Positions 25,123 through 34,479 of a DNA stretch of 64,000 bases are shown here, in pieces. The DNA comes from Tsuneonella deserti. Lineage in GTDB: Bacteria; Pseudomonadota; Alphaproteobacteria; Sphingomonadales; Sphingomonadaceae. Made by a program: the position numbers and the translations under genes. The DNA lies in contig NZ_BMKL01000001.1 in NCBI RefSeq assembly GCF_014644315.1, forward strand, positions 1,437,001 through 1,501,000, written 5' to 3'. The stretch's first letter is position 1, and each line of letters opens with the position of its first letter. A model generated the notes under the pieces. That model was not told the DNA's origin and did not search any database. It saw only the letters and a list, made by a program, of their open reading frames with translations.

Positions 25123-26109
25123 CTAGGGCGCGCTCCGCGGGACCGTGGCATCCGCCAGCACCAGCGAGAACCGCTCTTGCCGATCGAGCCACCAATGGCG
25201 CGGGGTCCAGCCGCCGGCGAGCAGGAGCGTGTTGCTGCTGCGGCGGGAAAATTTATGACTGTTTTCGGTATGGATGGTCTCGCCTTCCGTCATCGCGAAC
25301 CGGCGGGCCGATACCACGAATTCGATTGTGCGAGTTGCCTCGAGATGCATCTCAATGCGGGCGAATTCGTCGTTCCAGCGGGCTACGTGGCGCAAGTCCT
25401 CGATCGGGATGGTACCGCCCAGTTCCCGATTGATGCGGGCGGCAAGGTTCAGGTTGAAGCGAGCCGTCACCCCTTGCGAATCGTCATATGCAGCCGTCAG
25501 CACCTTGGGATCCTTGATCAGGTCCATCCCGATCAGGAGCTGGCTTCCCTCTCCAAGCGTGGCGCGCATGGTGCGCAGCAGGTCGACGGCGGTGCGGGCG
25601 ACCATGTTGCCGATAGTCGAGCCTGGGAAGAACCCGAGCTTGGGCATCGCGGTAACATCGGCGGGCAATTGCACCTGCCTCATAAAATCCGCTTCCACCG
25701 GGAAAACCGGAAGATTCGGAAACTGGGCCGCGAGCGCGTCGGCCGAAGCCCTTAGGAAATCGCCGGCGATGTCGAGGGGCACGTATGCCGCCGGATCGAT
25801 GCAGCCCAGCAGGAGCGGGGTCTTGACCGAGCTGCCCGAACCGAACTCCACGACCGCGGTCCCAGGCCCGATCAACCCGCCAAACTCGTCGCACCGCTCC
25901 GTCAGGATCTCGGTTTCTGCGCGAGTGGGGTAGTATTCCGGCAGCCCGGTAATCTGCTCGAACAGATCGGAACCGATATCGTCATAGAACCAGCGCGCGG
26001 GAATAGCCTTCTGAGGCTCGGACAACCCCTGCAACACGTCGGCGCGAAACGCCGTATCCACTCCGTCCGAATCCAGGTTTACGAGGGTGAGACCTTTTCG
26101 TGCGGGCAT
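25123..26109 (-). CDS. egtD: Histidine Nalpha-methyltransferase (ergothioneine)
   Basis: EgtD trimethylates L-histidine to hercynine with S-adenosylmethionine, the first step of ergothioneine synthesis. The 328-residue length matches the family. Conserved stretches include ARWFYDDIGSDLFEQIT, YYPTRAE, VVEFGSGSSVKT with the SAM-binding loop, and FFPGSTIGN. The C-terminal EGETIHTENSHK segment contributes to the histidine pocket. Its ATG at 26109 shares a base with the egtB stop (TGATG), giving coupling. egtA, egtC and egtE are not next to it, consistent with the two-gene egtB-egtD arrangement common outside actinobacteria. Confidence 0.95.
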   Translation of the reverse strand: MPARKGLTLVNLDSDGVDTAFRADVLQGLSEPQKAIPARWFYDDIGSDLFEQITGLPEYYPTRAETEILTERCDEFGGLIGPGTAVVEFGSGSSVKTPLLLGCIDPAAYVPLDIAGDFLRASADALAAQFPNLPVFPVEADFMRQVQLPADVTAMPKLGFFPGSTIGNMVARTAVDLLRTMRATLGEGSQLLIGMDLIKDPKVLTAAYDDSQGVTARFNLNLAARINRELGGTIPIEDLRHVARWNDEFARIEMHLEATRTIEFVVSARRFAMTEGETIHTENSHKFSRRSSNTLLLAGGWTPRHWWLDRQERFSLVLADATVPRSAP

Positions 26110-27389
26110 CAGGCGTCCTTTGCCAGGCGCAGGCCGGTGAATTGCCAGCGGTGGTGGGGATAGAAGAAGTTGCGGTAGGTGGAGCGCGAATGACCCCGCG
26201 GTGTCGCGCAACTGGCGCCTTTCAGCACGAACTGCCCCGACATGAACTTGCCGTTGTATTCGCCCACTGCACCTTCCGCGGCGCGGAAGCGTGGATACGG
26301 CAGGTAAGCCGAGCGTGTGAACTGCCAGCAGTCGCCGAACAATTCTCCTGTTCCTTGCGGGAGCGGCGGCCCTGCCCGGTCGAGTTGATTGCCGGCCAGC
26401 GCGTCGCGCGTCGCGGCTGCGGCCTCCCATTCGAATTCGGTCGGCAGGCGGGCACCGGCCCAGCATGCGAACGCGTCGGCCTCGTAATACGAGATATGCG
26501 TCACAGGAGCTTGCTCGTCCCGCTTCTGCCATCCGCAATGGGTGAACGCCTCATCGCCGCGCCAGTAAAGCGGCCCGGCGATGCCTTCTCGTTGAACCCA
26601 TGCCCACCCGTCGGACAGCCAAAGCGACGGCGCGCGATATCCACCGTCGTCGATGAATGCCCGCCACTCACCATTGGTGACCAGATCGTCTGCCAGTGCG
26701 AACGGCTCGAGAAGCACGCGATGGCGCGGACATTCGTTGTCGAAGGCAAAGCCCGGGCCGCGATGACCGATAGGTGTGATGCCACCGGGATGTTCAGACC
26801 AGTTCCCCTTTCCGGCACTCCGGTGCGGTATCTCCGGATGCTCTGTCCACATCGAAGGCCCAAGCGGATTCTGGAACAGCGCGTGCTTTATGTCCGTCAG
26901 CAGCAACTCCTGGTGCTGCTGTTCGTGCGCGATGCCCAATTCGATCAGGTCGCCCAGTTCCTCGCGTCCGAAAAGGGGTGCCATCGCCTGCGTGACATGC
27001 TCGCGCCAAGTGAGGATGTCGGCAAGCGATGGCCTCGCGAGCATCCCTCGCCTGCTGCGCGCATGCCGCTCTCCCTCGGCTTCATAATAGGAATTGAACA
27101 GGTAGGGCCAATCCTCGCGCCACAACCGGTAACCAGTCAGGTGATCGCGAAGGAGGAATGTTTCCCAGAACCATGTCGTGTGCGCCAGATGCCATTTGGT
27201 AGGGCTGGCATCGTCCATTGACTGGATGGTGGCGTCAGCGTCGCTGAGCGGTGCCGCAAGTGCTTCACTCAACGTCCGCGCGGCGATGAAGCGCGCTGCC
27301 AGGTCCTCGCTGGCGTCGAGAGCCCGTTGGGGGGCAAATTGAGGTATTGCAGGTCTCCTTCGCCGCTGCTGGGCATGATGACCTGCCAA
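26109..27389 (-). CDS. egtB: Ergothioneine synthase, sulfoxide-forming (EgtB)
   Basis: EgtB is a non-haem iron oxygenase joining hercynine to a thiol donor to form the sulfoxide precursor of ergothioneine. The 426-residue protein has a DinB-like N-terminal domain with SPTKWHLAHTTWFWE and the iron-site HEQQHQELL. A formylglycine-generating-enzyme-like C-terminal domain contains HISYYEADAFACWAGARLPTE, followed by KGASCATPRGHSRSTYRNF. The best available start is TTG at 27389; no in-frame ATG precedes the conserved region. A small hairpin sits immediately upstream. It is followed by egtD with a one-base overlap. Confidence 0.93.
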   Translation of the reverse strand: MAGHHAQQRRRRPAIPQFAPQRALDASEDLAARFIAARTLSEALAAPLSDADATIQSMDDASPTKWHLAHTTWFWETFLLRDHLTGYRLWREDWPYLFNSYYEAEGERHARSRRGMLARPSLADILTWREHVTQAMAPLFGREELGDLIELGIAHEQQHQELLLTDIKHALFQNPLGPSMWTEHPEIPHRSAGKGNWSEHPGGITPIGHRGPGFAFDNECPRHRVLLEPFALADDLVTNGEWRAFIDDGGYRAPSLWLSDGWAWVQREGIAGPLYWRGDEAFTHCGWQKRDEQAPVTHISYYEADAFACWAGARLPTEFEWEAAAATRDALAGNQLDRAGPPLPQGTGELFGDCWQFTRSAYLPYPRFRAAEGAVGEYNGKFMSGQFVLKGASCATPRGHSRSTYRNFFYPHHRWQFTGLRLAKDA

Positions 27390-27394
27390 GGCCC

Positions 27395-27407
27395 CGAGTC
27401 AAAGACT
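27395..27407 (-). promoter_or_regulatory. Hairpin directly before the egtB TTG start
   Basis: GAGTC, a three-base loop, and GACTC form a perfect small hairpin ending five bases before the TTG. It occupies the ribosome-binding position, where only a GGGG run is otherwise visible, so it could restrain initiation. Confidence 0.35.
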
Positions 27408-27517
27408 CAATTGGGCTCGCCTTGTTTCCATCCTAACGTTCGGCAGCCGTTCAGTCTGACGCTGCAGCGGTTATCTGCCGCGCCTTCCCCGATCGCCTGA
27501 AGACCATCCGAAGCCGG

Positions 27518-28891
27518 CTAGGCTGCGTCCGCCTGGCGCGTCCCTGCCTCCAGGTTAAGCATTTCCGCCAGCAGGAAAGCCAGCTCCAGCGATTGCGCGG
27601 CGTTGAGACGCGGATCGCAATGGGTGTGATAGCGGTCCCCCAGTGCTTCGTGGCTGATGGCAACCGCTCCGCCTACGCATTCGGTGACGTCCTGCCCGGT
27701 CATTTCGATATGAATGCCGCCAGCGTGCGTACCTTCGGCGCGATGGACCGCGAAGAAGCCCTTCACCTCGCGCAAGATGCGATCGAACGGCCGGGTCTTG
27801 AAGCCGCTGTTCGACTTTATGACATTGCCATGCATCGGATCGCAGCTCCACACGACGGGGTGCCCCTCGCGCTGAACCGCGCGGACGAGCGGCGGCAGCC
27901 CCGCTTCCACCTTGTCGTCGCCGAAACGGCTTATCAGCGTCATTCGGCCCGGTTCGCGTCCGGGATTGAGCGTATCGAGCAGGCGCAGCAGATCGTCGGG
28001 CGCGAGGCTCGGTCCGCACTTCATGCCGATCGGGTTGCCAATCCCGCGGCAGAACTCGACGTGCGCGCTGCCGGGAAACCGGGTGCGGTCGCCGATCCAC
28101 AGCATGTGCGCCGAGCAATCGTACCAGTCGCCGGTGAGGCTGTCCTGGCGGGTGAGCGCCTGCTCGTATGGCAGAAGCAGCGCCTCGTGGCTGGTGTAGA
28201 AACTGGTGCGCTCAAGCTGGGGAAGCGTCTCGGGATTGATCCCGCACGCCTCCATGAAGTCGAGCGATTCCCCGATCCGGTCCGCGACGTCCTGGAACTT
28301 GTCCGCCCACGGGCTCCGTCCCATGAAATCCAGGGTCCAGCGGTGAACCTGCCGCAGATTGGCATAGCCGCCGCCCGCGAACGCGCGCAGCAGGTTGAGG
28401 GTGGCCGCAGCCTGCGAATAGGCGCGGACCATCCTCCGGGGATCGTTCGCCCGGCTCTCAGGAGTAAAGTCGATGCCGTTGATGTTATCGCCGAGATAGC
28501 TCGGCAAAGTCACGTTCCCCTGCGTCTCGGTCGGCGCGCTGCGCGGCTTGGCGAACTGGCCGGCCATCCGCCCGACTTTCACCACCGGCCGCTTGCTGGC
28601 GAAAGTCAACACCACCGCCATCTGCAGCAGCACGCGGAATGTGTCGCGGATGTTATTGGGATGGAACTCGGCGAAGCTTTCCGCGCAATCCCCGCCCTGG
28701 AGCAGGAAACCGCGTCCGCCCGCTACTTCGGCGAGATCCGCCTTCAGCGCCCGCGCTTCGCCCGCGAACACCAGCGGGGGAAAATGGGAAAGAGTTGCTT
28801 CCGCCTCGGCCAGGGCCGCTTGATCGAGGTAATCCGGCAGGTGCCGCGCTTCGCAAGACTTCCAGCTATCCGGTTTCCACTGATGTGCCAC
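27518..28891 (-). CDS. 3-deoxy-7-phosphoheptulonate synthase, class II
   Basis: This 457-residue enzyme condenses phosphoenolpyruvate and erythrose-4-phosphate, opening the shikimate pathway. It is the plant-like class II type: [12 protein letters not shown] start, [20 protein letters not shown] with the metal cysteine, [11 protein letters not shown], and the C-terminal [16 protein letters not shown]. Length is typical. The start is GTG at 28891. It is monocistronic in appearance: 84 bases downstream of the M16 peptidase stop and 128 bases before egtB. Feedback control is not evident from sequence, and no chorismate mutase is nearby. Confidence 0.95.
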   Translation of the reverse strand: MAHQWKPDSWKSCEARHLPDYLDQAALAEAEATLSHFPPLVFAGEARALKADLAEVAGGRGFLLQGGDCAESFAEFHPNNIRDTFRVLLQMAVVLTFASKRPVVKVGRMAGQFAKPRSAPTETQGNVTLPSYLGDNINGIDFTPESRANDPRRMVRAYSQAAATLNLLRAFAGGGYANLRQVHRWTLDFMGRSPWADKFQDVADRIGESLDFMEACGINPETLPQLERTSFYTSHEALLLPYEQALTRQDSLTGDWYDCSAHMLWIGDRTRFPGSAHVEFCRGIGNPIGMKCGPSLAPDDLLRLLDTLNPGREPGRMTLISRFGDDKVEAGLPPLVRAVQREGHPVVWSCDPMHGNVIKSNSGFKTRPFDRILREVKGFFAVHRAEGTHAGGIHIEMTGQDVTECVGGAVAISHEALGDRYHTHCDPRLNAAQSLELAFLLAEMLNLEAGTRQADAA

Positions 28892-28954
28892 GCATGATCC
28901 TTCGGTTCCCCGGCGAAGTAGGCGCTAACCTGCCGGGGAGCAAAGCGCGATAAA

Positions 28955-28970
28955 CTTGGGCGCGCTCAAG
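28955..28970. terminator. Possible hairpin after the M16 peptidase gene
   Basis: A near-perfect 16-base palindrome, CTTGGGCGCGCTCAAG, lies six bases past the peptidase stop in its direction and is followed by TTTATC on the minus strand. The stem is short once a loop is allowed, so this is a weak call. Confidence 0.35.
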
Positions 28971-28975
28971 CCTGC

Positions 28976-31909
28976 TTAGCGCGCTCCTGCGGCCGCTCTC
29001 TGCACCTTGGTTGCCAATTGCTGCCCCTCGGGGATGACTGCGAGGCGGAACGGCTGCTTTGCAAGGTACTTCGCCGCCAGCGCCTGCATCTTCTGCGGCG
29101 TGGTCTGCGTGTAGTCGTTCAGCAGCGACCGGAGCAGGCGAACCCGTTGCGGATCGGTGCTCGCACCTTCGAGCTGCCACAGCCAGAACGTGTTCCCAGT
29201 CGATGCACGGCTGATCGACTGCTTGAGCGGCTCCGTAACACGGGCCAGTTCGTCCGCGGTCGGCGGATTGGCGGCCAGATCCCTCGCGATCTCGTCGGTA
29301 GCGGCAAAAAACGCCGGGACGTCCTCGGGCCGCACCATCGCAACTGCCGAAATCGAACCGCCCGACCCGATGTCCTCGGGCCAGTCGCTGCTGACCTGCG
29401 GAGAATAGCTCGCTCCTGTCCGCTCCCGCATTTCATCGAGAAGGCGATTGTTGAACAGGTCGGTAAGAATCTGAAGCTGGCGCGATTCCGGCAACCCGGC
29501 GACACCTGCGCCGCTCGGCCAAGCGATCACTGCGGCTGCCTGGTTGGAGTCGCCGCGGTGGTGAAGGACCGTCGGCGGGCCCGCCGAGGCCACTTTCACC
29601 CCCCTTGCCAGCGCCATTGCCGGGATCGGCGCGCGCTGTGGCAGGGCGCCGAAGGTCCGGCCAAGTGCCGCAATTGCCTCGTCGGTCTTGAAGTCACCGA
29701 AGATGAGCACTTCCACCGGCCCTTGCTTGAGCAGAGGCTCCCACACCTTGCGGAAGCCTTCGGGCGTGGCGGTATCCAGTTGTGCCGCGTCAGGCGTCGC
29801 GAAGCGCGGATCGCGAGCATAGAGCTGGTATTGCAGGTCCCGCTCGAGAACGCCGTTCGGGCTGGTGGCATAGCTTTCGTAAGCCAGTTTCGAAGCGGCC
29901 TTGGCGCGCAGCACCGGATTGGCATCCCAGCGCGGTGTCGCCAGCTTGGCGGCGAACAGATAGAGCTGGTCGGCAAGGTCGGCGGCGCGAGTCTGCGCGG
30001 TGAAGGTGAACACTCCGTCGTCGATGGCGAAATCGAAGCCCATCTTGCGGCCATTGCTGATCCGGTCGAGTTCGTCTTGCCCGAGCTCTCCGACACCCGA
30101 GCCGACCAGCGCGCTTTCGCCCAGCTTGGCGTAAACCGCGTCCTGCGGCGCAAAGGCGCGCCAACCCGATCCGAAGCGGACCTTGACCGTCACCCGGCCC
30201 GGCTCGGCGTTGTTGGACCACAACAGCGCTGTCGTCCCGTTGGGGAAGGCCACGCGCTGGATGTCGAGCAGACCGAGAGGCCCGTTGGCCGAGGGTTGCT
30301 GTGGCGTTCCGATTGCGGGCAAATCGCCGAAGGAAATGGATTTGGCCGTCAACCGCGCGCTTCCATCTGCCTTGACCGGGGCGAGGAGCGCGCTGCGCAG
30401 AGCTTGGGGATCCGCCTCGGAACCATCGGGAGTGACGTAGACCGAGCGGATCACGTCGCCGTCGAACAGCGAGCGCGTATGCGCCAGCACGTTCGCCGGA
30501 GTGAATTGGTCCTTCATGCCGCGGAACACCGTCAGCACCGTCTCTGGCGCAGCGACCGTCTCGCGGATGTCGATCGCCTGGACGACATCGTCGGCCAGCT
30601 TCGAACCTGCCATGACCGCCCGCTGTTCAACCGAACTGGCGAAGGCGACGTCGAACTCGGCCATTTCCCGCTCGATCTCTTCCTGCGTCGGCGGCTCTGC
30701 CAGGGCATCCGCGATCACGGCGCGAACATCGGTGAGCGCAGACTTCCAGTCGTTGGTCAGCGGCGCGAATGTCACGAAGGTTGCGTCCGCCGTGCGGCTC
30801 ACGTCTTCCTGGTTGACCTGCGCGTAGAGGTAAGAGCCGCCCGCCCGGGCACGCGATTCCAGGCGCCGGTTGATGATCGCCTGGGCAAGCGAGTCGAGCA
30901 GCAGTCCCTCGTTATAAACGATCGTATCGTTGACCGGCCGCCAGGGCCGCATGACCGCGTAAGTCAGGCTGCGCGGGAGGTCCGGCTCGACCAGCACTTG
31001 CGTTTCGCCCACGGGGTTTTCGCGGCTCGCCCCCGCCGGGGCCTTCGGATCGCCGAAATCGGGCGCCTTGACGTGCGGTCCCACGCCCTTCCAGCCGCCG
31101 AAATATCTTTCCACCAAGCCTGCAAGCACCCGTGGGTCGGCGTCCCCTGCGACCACGACGACTGTGTTCTCCGGTCGATACCAGCGGCGGTGAAAGGCTC
31201 GCACCGATTCAGCGGTGGCAGCGTTAAGCGTTTCCTCGGTGCCGATCGGCAGCCGGTTGGCAAGGCGCTGGCCGGCGAAGATCGTCTTGCGGCTCTCTTC
31301 GGCCACACGCTGCGCCGCGGCGCCGCGCTCGCGCTTTTCCGCAAGCACGATGGGCCGGTCTTCGGCCAAGCCCTTGGCCGACAGAGTCGGCGCCTGGATC
31401 ATGCCCGACAAGAGCTTGAACACTTCCTCCAGCTTTGCCGGCGTAGCTTCGGGAACGTCCAGCTTATAGACCGTCTGTGTCGGCGAGGTTTCGGCATTGG
31501 TGTCGCTGCCGAAAGTCGCGCCTAGCCGCTGGAAAGTCGGGATTGCCGCGCCGTCTGCTAGGTATTTGCTCTCACGGAATGTCATGTGCTCGATCAGGTG
31601 GGCGAAACCCTGCTCGGCATCGGTCTCGTGAATCGAGCCAGCGTCGATACGCACGCGGATGGACACCTGCTGCGGAGGAACCCCGTTCTTGCGTACGGCG
31701 TAGCGCAGCCCGTTGGGCATCTCGCCAAACAGCCATTCCTTGTCGCGAGGAACGTCGCTGCCGCGATAGATCCACGGGGTGACATTGCCTGTCTGAACGA
31801 ACTTCGGCGCGGTAGCGGCCTGTTCGTCCTGCGCCGGAAGCGGCGACGCAAGCAGCATGAGCGGAAGCAGGGGCGCGAGGTGCCGGACGGCACGCGGGAG
31901 CGATGTCAT
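28976..31909 (-). CDS. M16-family zinc metallopeptidase, secreted
   Basis: The 977-residue protein has a signal peptide (1-26, ending PLPAQD). Two M16 repeats follow. The active one carries the inverted zinc motif HLIEH (His104, Glu107, His108). The second half is the inactive clamshell partner. Family members (pitrilysin, PqqL, insulinase) degrade peptides in the periplasm. The start at 31909 gives a clean signal peptide; the upstream 20 in-frame residues look non-coding. It is divergent from nfuA. The substrate is unknown, and no PQQ or TonB-receptor gene is adjacent to suggest a PqqL-type role. Confidence 0.92.
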   Translation of the reverse strand: MTSLPRAVRHLAPLLPLMLLASPLPAQDEQAATAPKFVQTGNVTPWIYRGSDVPRDKEWLFGEMPNGLRYAVRKNGVPPQQVSIRVRIDAGSIHETDAEQGFAHLIEHMTFRESKYLADGAAIPTFQRLGATFGSDTNAETSPTQTVYKLDVPEATPAKLEEVFKLLSGMIQAPTLSAKGLAEDRPIVLAEKRERGAAAQRVAEESRKTIFAGQRLANRLPIGTEETLNAATAESVRAFHRRWYRPENTVVVVAGDADPRVLAGLVERYFGGWKGVGPHVKAPDFGDPKAPAGASRENPVGETQVLVEPDLPRSLTYAVMRPWRPVNDTIVYNEGLLLDSLAQAIINRRLESRARAGGSYLYAQVNQEDVSRTADATFVTFAPLTNDWKSALTDVRAVIADALAEPPTQEEIEREMAEFDVAFASSVEQRAVMAGSKLADDVVQAIDIRETVAAPETVLTVFRGMKDQFTPANVLAHTRSLFDGDVIRSVYVTPDGSEADPQALRSALLAPVKADGSARLTAKSISFGDLPAIGTPQQPSANGPLGLLDIQRVAFPNGTTALLWSNNAEPGRVTVKVRFGSGWRAFAPQDAVYAKLGESALVGSGVGELGQDELDRISNGRKMGFDFAIDDGVFTFTAQTRAADLADQLYLFAAKLATPRWDANPVLRAKAASKLAYESYATSPNGVLERDLQYQLYARDPRFATPDAAQLDTATPEGFRKVWEPLLKQGPVEVLIFGDFKTDEAIAALGRTFGALPQRAPIPAMALARGVKVASAGPPTVLHHRGDSNQAAAVIAWPSGAGVAGLPESRQLQILTDLFNNRLLDEMRERTGASYSPQVSSDWPEDIGSGGSISAVAMVRPEDVPAFFAATDEIARDLAANPPTADELARVTEPLKQSISRASTGNTFWLWQLEGASTDPQRVRLLRSLLNDYTQTTPQKMQALAAKYLAKQPFRLAVIPEGQQLATKVQRAAAGAR

Positions 31910-32007
31910 CCCCCGTCTATAGGGAGTGAGGGAATGAAGGGATAGTGAATGCCCGGCAAGAAACGGCACCGGCTGCCGAACTTGCCCCTTCCCGGTGCAC
32001 TTCCTAC

Positions 32008-32595
32008 ATGGCGCTCATGTTCATCGAGACAGAAACAACGCCCAATCCGGCGACGCTCAAATTCCTGCCCGGCCGTCAGGTGATGCCTGCAGGAACCCGC
32101 GAATTCGCGAGCCCCGAAGCGGCCGCATCGAGCCCGTTGGCCGAAGCGCTGTTCGACACCGGTGAGGTTACCGGCGTCTTCTTCGGCGCGGATTTCGTGT
32201 CGGTGACGGCTGCTCCCGGCGCTGACTGGAGCCAGCTCAAGCCGCAGGTCGTGGCCGTACTGCTCGATCATTTCGTCTCCGGTGCGCCCCTTTTTGCCGG
32301 CGGGGACGCTGGCGGGATCAGCGTGCCGGCAGAGGCCGACCGGATCGTCGAGGAAGACCCCGCCGATGCCGATATCGTCGCCCAGATCAACGAGCTTCTC
32401 GAAACGCGTATCCGGCCCGCGGTGGCCAACGATGGCGGCGACATCATCTATCGCGGCTACCGGGACGGCGTGGTTCACCTTCAGATGCAAGGCGCCTGCT
32501 CGGGCTGCCCTTCGTCGACCGCTACGCTCAAGCACGGGATCGAAGGGCTTTTGAAGCACTACATCCCAGAAGTCACCGAAGTGCGCGCCGCCTGA
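32008..32595 (+). CDS. nfuA: NfuA/NifU-like Fe-S scaffold
   Basis: This 195-residue cytoplasmic protein carries and delivers Fe-S clusters. The N-terminal Nfu_N domain has ETETTPNPATLKFLPG. The C-terminal NifU domain (about 115-190) has the cluster-binding CxxC in GACSGCPSS. Two starts are possible, 32008 and 32017; the second gives the common MFIETET N-terminus, and neither has a good ribosome-binding site. It is divergent from the M16 peptidase and followed 10 bases later by a nitroreductase-fold gene. Clients likely include MiaB, encoded downstream in the same direction, but that is inference. Confidence 0.93.
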   Translation: MALMFIETETTPNPATLKFLPGRQVMPAGTREFASPEAAASSPLAEALFDTGEVTGVFFGADFVSVTAAPGADWSQLKPQVVAVLLDHFVSGAPLFAGGDAGGISVPAEADRIVEEDPADADIVAQINELLETRIRPAVANDGGDIIYRGYRDGVVHLQMQGACSGCPSSTATLKHGIEGLLKHYIPEVTEVRAA

Positions 32596-32605
32596 AGGAC
32601 CCGTT

Positions 32606-33214
32606 TTGAACAAACAATTCCACCATCGTCCGCTGCCGGACGATGCGCTCGAACAGATCTTCCTTGAAGCCCGCACATACAACGGTTGGCTCGACCGCCC
32701 GGTCACCGACGAACAGCTACGCGCGATCTGGAACCTGGCACGTATGGGCCCCACTTCGGCCAACATGTTGCCGGCGCGGATCGTCTGGGCAAAGTCGGCA
32801 GACGCCAAACAGCGCCTGGCCGAGCTTGCCGGTGGAACCAATCCGGCCAAAATCCTTCAGGCGCCGGTAACCGCCATCATCGGTTACGATATCGACTTTC
32901 ACGACCAACTGCCGTGGCTCTTTCCGCACACCGATGCGCGAAGCTGGTTCGAAGGAGACGAGCAGGGGCGCGAACTCGCCGCCATTCGCAACTCCTCCTT
33001 GCAAGGCGCCTACTTCATCATTGCGGCCCGGGCTCTTGGTCTCGACACGGGACCCATGTCGGGTTTTGATAACGCGAAAGTCGACGCCGCGTTCTTCGCG
33101 GATCAGCCCCGCGTCCGATCCAACTTCATCTGTTCGGTCGGGTACGGCGATCCCGCGACAATCTTCGAGCGCAGCCCGCGACCCGACTTCGATACCTTCA
33201 ATCGCATAGCCTGA
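32606..33214 (+). CDS. RutE-like malonic semialdehyde reductase (nitroreductase fold)
   Basis: The 202-residue protein belongs to the RutE/HadB group of FMN reductases: YNGWLDRPVTDEQL at the start, MGPTSANMLPARIVW with FMN contacts, and the GTNPAKILQAPV segment. RutE reduces malonic semialdehyde in the uracil pathway, but no other rut gene is here, so the physiological substrate is open. The start is TTG at 32606 with a GAAGGA ribosome-binding site eight bases before. It follows nfuA by 10 bases and precedes tsaB, so it probably belongs to a longer operon. Confidence 0.85.
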   Translation: MNKQFHHRPLPDDALEQIFLEARTYNGWLDRPVTDEQLRAIWNLARMGPTSANMLPARIVWAKSADAKQRLAELAGGTNPAKILQAPVTAIIGYDIDFHDQLPWLFPHTDARSWFEGDEQGRELAAIRNSSLQGAYFIIAARALGLDTGPMSGFDNAKVDAAFFADQPRVRSNFICSVGYGDPATIFERSPRPDFDTFNRIA

Positions 33215-33256
33215 CCGCTTGCCTAATTGCGCCCCGCCGTGCCATCGGCGGGTGCA

Positions 33257-33889
33257 ATGAGCGGCGAAGCGGCGAAGCGAACACTGGCAATCGAATGCGC
33301 TACGGAGGCCTGCTCGGTTGCCTTGCTCGAAGGCGCTGAAGTCGTCGCTTCTTCACATCGCGTACTCGGACGCGGCCACGCCGAACAGCTCGTCCCGATG
33401 ATAGCCGGTCTGCCCGGCAAAGGTCGTGCTGACCGGATCCTGGTTTCACTCGGTCCGGGCAGCTTCACGGGGGTGCGCATCGGGATCGCCACCGCGCGTG
33501 CTCTGGGTCTCGCATGGCAGGCGCCGGTCCTGGGCTATCCCACGCTTGCTCTGGTGGCCGCCATGGCGCTCGCAGGCCGGGATCTGTCTGGGGTTACGGT
33601 ATGCATGACGGGCGGACATGGCGAGTGGTTCGTGCAGGATTTCGGACCCGGACCAGTGCTGCTTGGGCCTGTACAGTCGCTTGTTCCCGAGGCCGCGGCC
33701 GGTCGCAACGGGCGGCTGCCCTTGGCGGGTTCCCAGGCGACCGCCCTTGCCGAACGCCGCGGCGACCATTCCTGGGCCGGGATTACCTTGCCGGACGCGG
33801 CGCAAGCCGGCCTCCTGCCGACCGGCATCCTCAGTGAGACCATTTCGCCAATCTATGGTCGCGGACCCGACGCGCGGCTGCCTGGATGA
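33257..33889 (+). CDS. tsaB: tRNA threonylcarbamoyladenosine protein TsaB
   Basis: TsaB is the dimerisation partner of TsaD in making the t6A modification at position 37 of ANN-decoding tRNAs. The 210-residue protein starts LAIECATEACSVALLEG and has the ASKHA-fold hallmark SLGPGSFTGVRIGIATARALGLA. The ATG at 33257 is preferred over a TTG 30 bases upstream. It overlaps rimI by four bases (ATGA), the tsaB-rimI order found in many bacteria. The catalytic partner tsaD is not in the window. Confidence 0.94.
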   Translation: MSGEAAKRTLAIECATEACSVALLEGAEVVASSHRVLGRGHAEQLVPMIAGLPGKGRADRILVSLGPGSFTGVRIGIATARALGLAWQAPVLGYPTLALVAAMALAGRDLSGVTVCMTGGHGEWFVQDFGPGPVLLGPVQSLVPEAAAGRNGRLPLAGSQATALAERRGDHSWAGITLPDAAQAGLLPTGILSETISPIYGRGPDARLPG

Positions 33890-34356
33890 CTGACGATCTC
33901 GATCGCCTGATGGAAGTCATGGAAGCGGCGTTCGAGCCACAATGGGGCGAAGCGTGGACCAGGCGGCAAGTGAGCGAGTCGCTGGTCTTCCCACACACTC
34001 ATAGCAGGCTGTTCGGAGAGGACGGGCAGGTGGCACTTCCGGAGCAGCCCGCTGCGGGTTTTACCCTTGTACGCGCCGCACCCGGGGAAGAAGAGTTGTT
34101 GCTCATCGCGGTGCATCCCTCCCACCGGGGCAGGGGTCTCGGCAGGCGCCTTCTCGATCAGGTTATTGCAGACGCACGGCAAAGGGGTGCGGAGCGCGTG
34201 TTCCTTGAGATGCGGTCGAACAATCCGGCCGAGAGACTCTACCGGGCCGCGGGGTTTGAGCCGATCGGACGGCGAAAGGATTATTATCGCCTTCCAAGTG
34301 GAAAAAGATTGGATGCAATTACATTCGTTTGCTTAATAAAAGGCAGTTCCACCTAG
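33886..34356 (+). CDS. rimI: Ribosomal protein S18-alanine N-acetyltransferase
   Basis: The 156-residue GNAT enzyme acetylates the N-terminal alanine of ribosomal protein S18. The acetyl-CoA loop is VHPSHRGRGLGRRLL, and the family's C-terminal RLYRAAGFEPIGRRKDYY motif is present. It starts in an ATGA overlap with tsaB, which argues for RimI rather than a generic GNAT. The last codons are AT-richer than the rest of the gene, running into the AT-rich mucR control region. Confidence 0.92.
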   Translation: MTDDLDRLMEVMEAAFEPQWGEAWTRRQVSESLVFPHTHSRLFGEDGQVALPEQPAAGFTLVRAAPGEEELLLIAVHPSHRGRGLGRRLLDQVIADARQRGAERVFLEMRSNNPAERLYRAAGFEPIGRRKDYYRLPSGKRLDAITFVCLIKGSST

Positions 34357-34386
34357 GCTCTTTCCTCGCGAGGCCAGTTGCTTCGC

Positions 34387-34403
34387 TTGTTTTTTCAAAA
34401 CAA
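34387..34403. promoter_or_regulatory. AT-rich inverted repeat upstream of mucR
   Basis: TTGTTTT and AAAACAA form a perfect 7-bp inverted repeat with a three-base spacer, 76 bases before the mucR ATG. TTGTTT could also serve as a -35 box with GGATAA (34412-34417) as a weak -10. MucR/Ros proteins bind AT-rich sites and repress their own genes, so this is a candidate autoregulatory operator. Confidence 0.5.
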
Positions 34404-34479
34404 ATCAAGCAGGATAAGGCGTGCGGGAGCGGTGACGGCTACCCCACCAATAAATATCGATCGCAAAGAAGGTTTCAAC

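Noticed and set aside
29018..31525. 835-residue open frame on the plus strand opposite the M16 peptidase gene
   Set aside because: It is antisense to a clearly conserved peptidase with a signal peptide and zinc motif, has no domain, and is the usual open frame produced opposite GC-rich codon-third-position genes.
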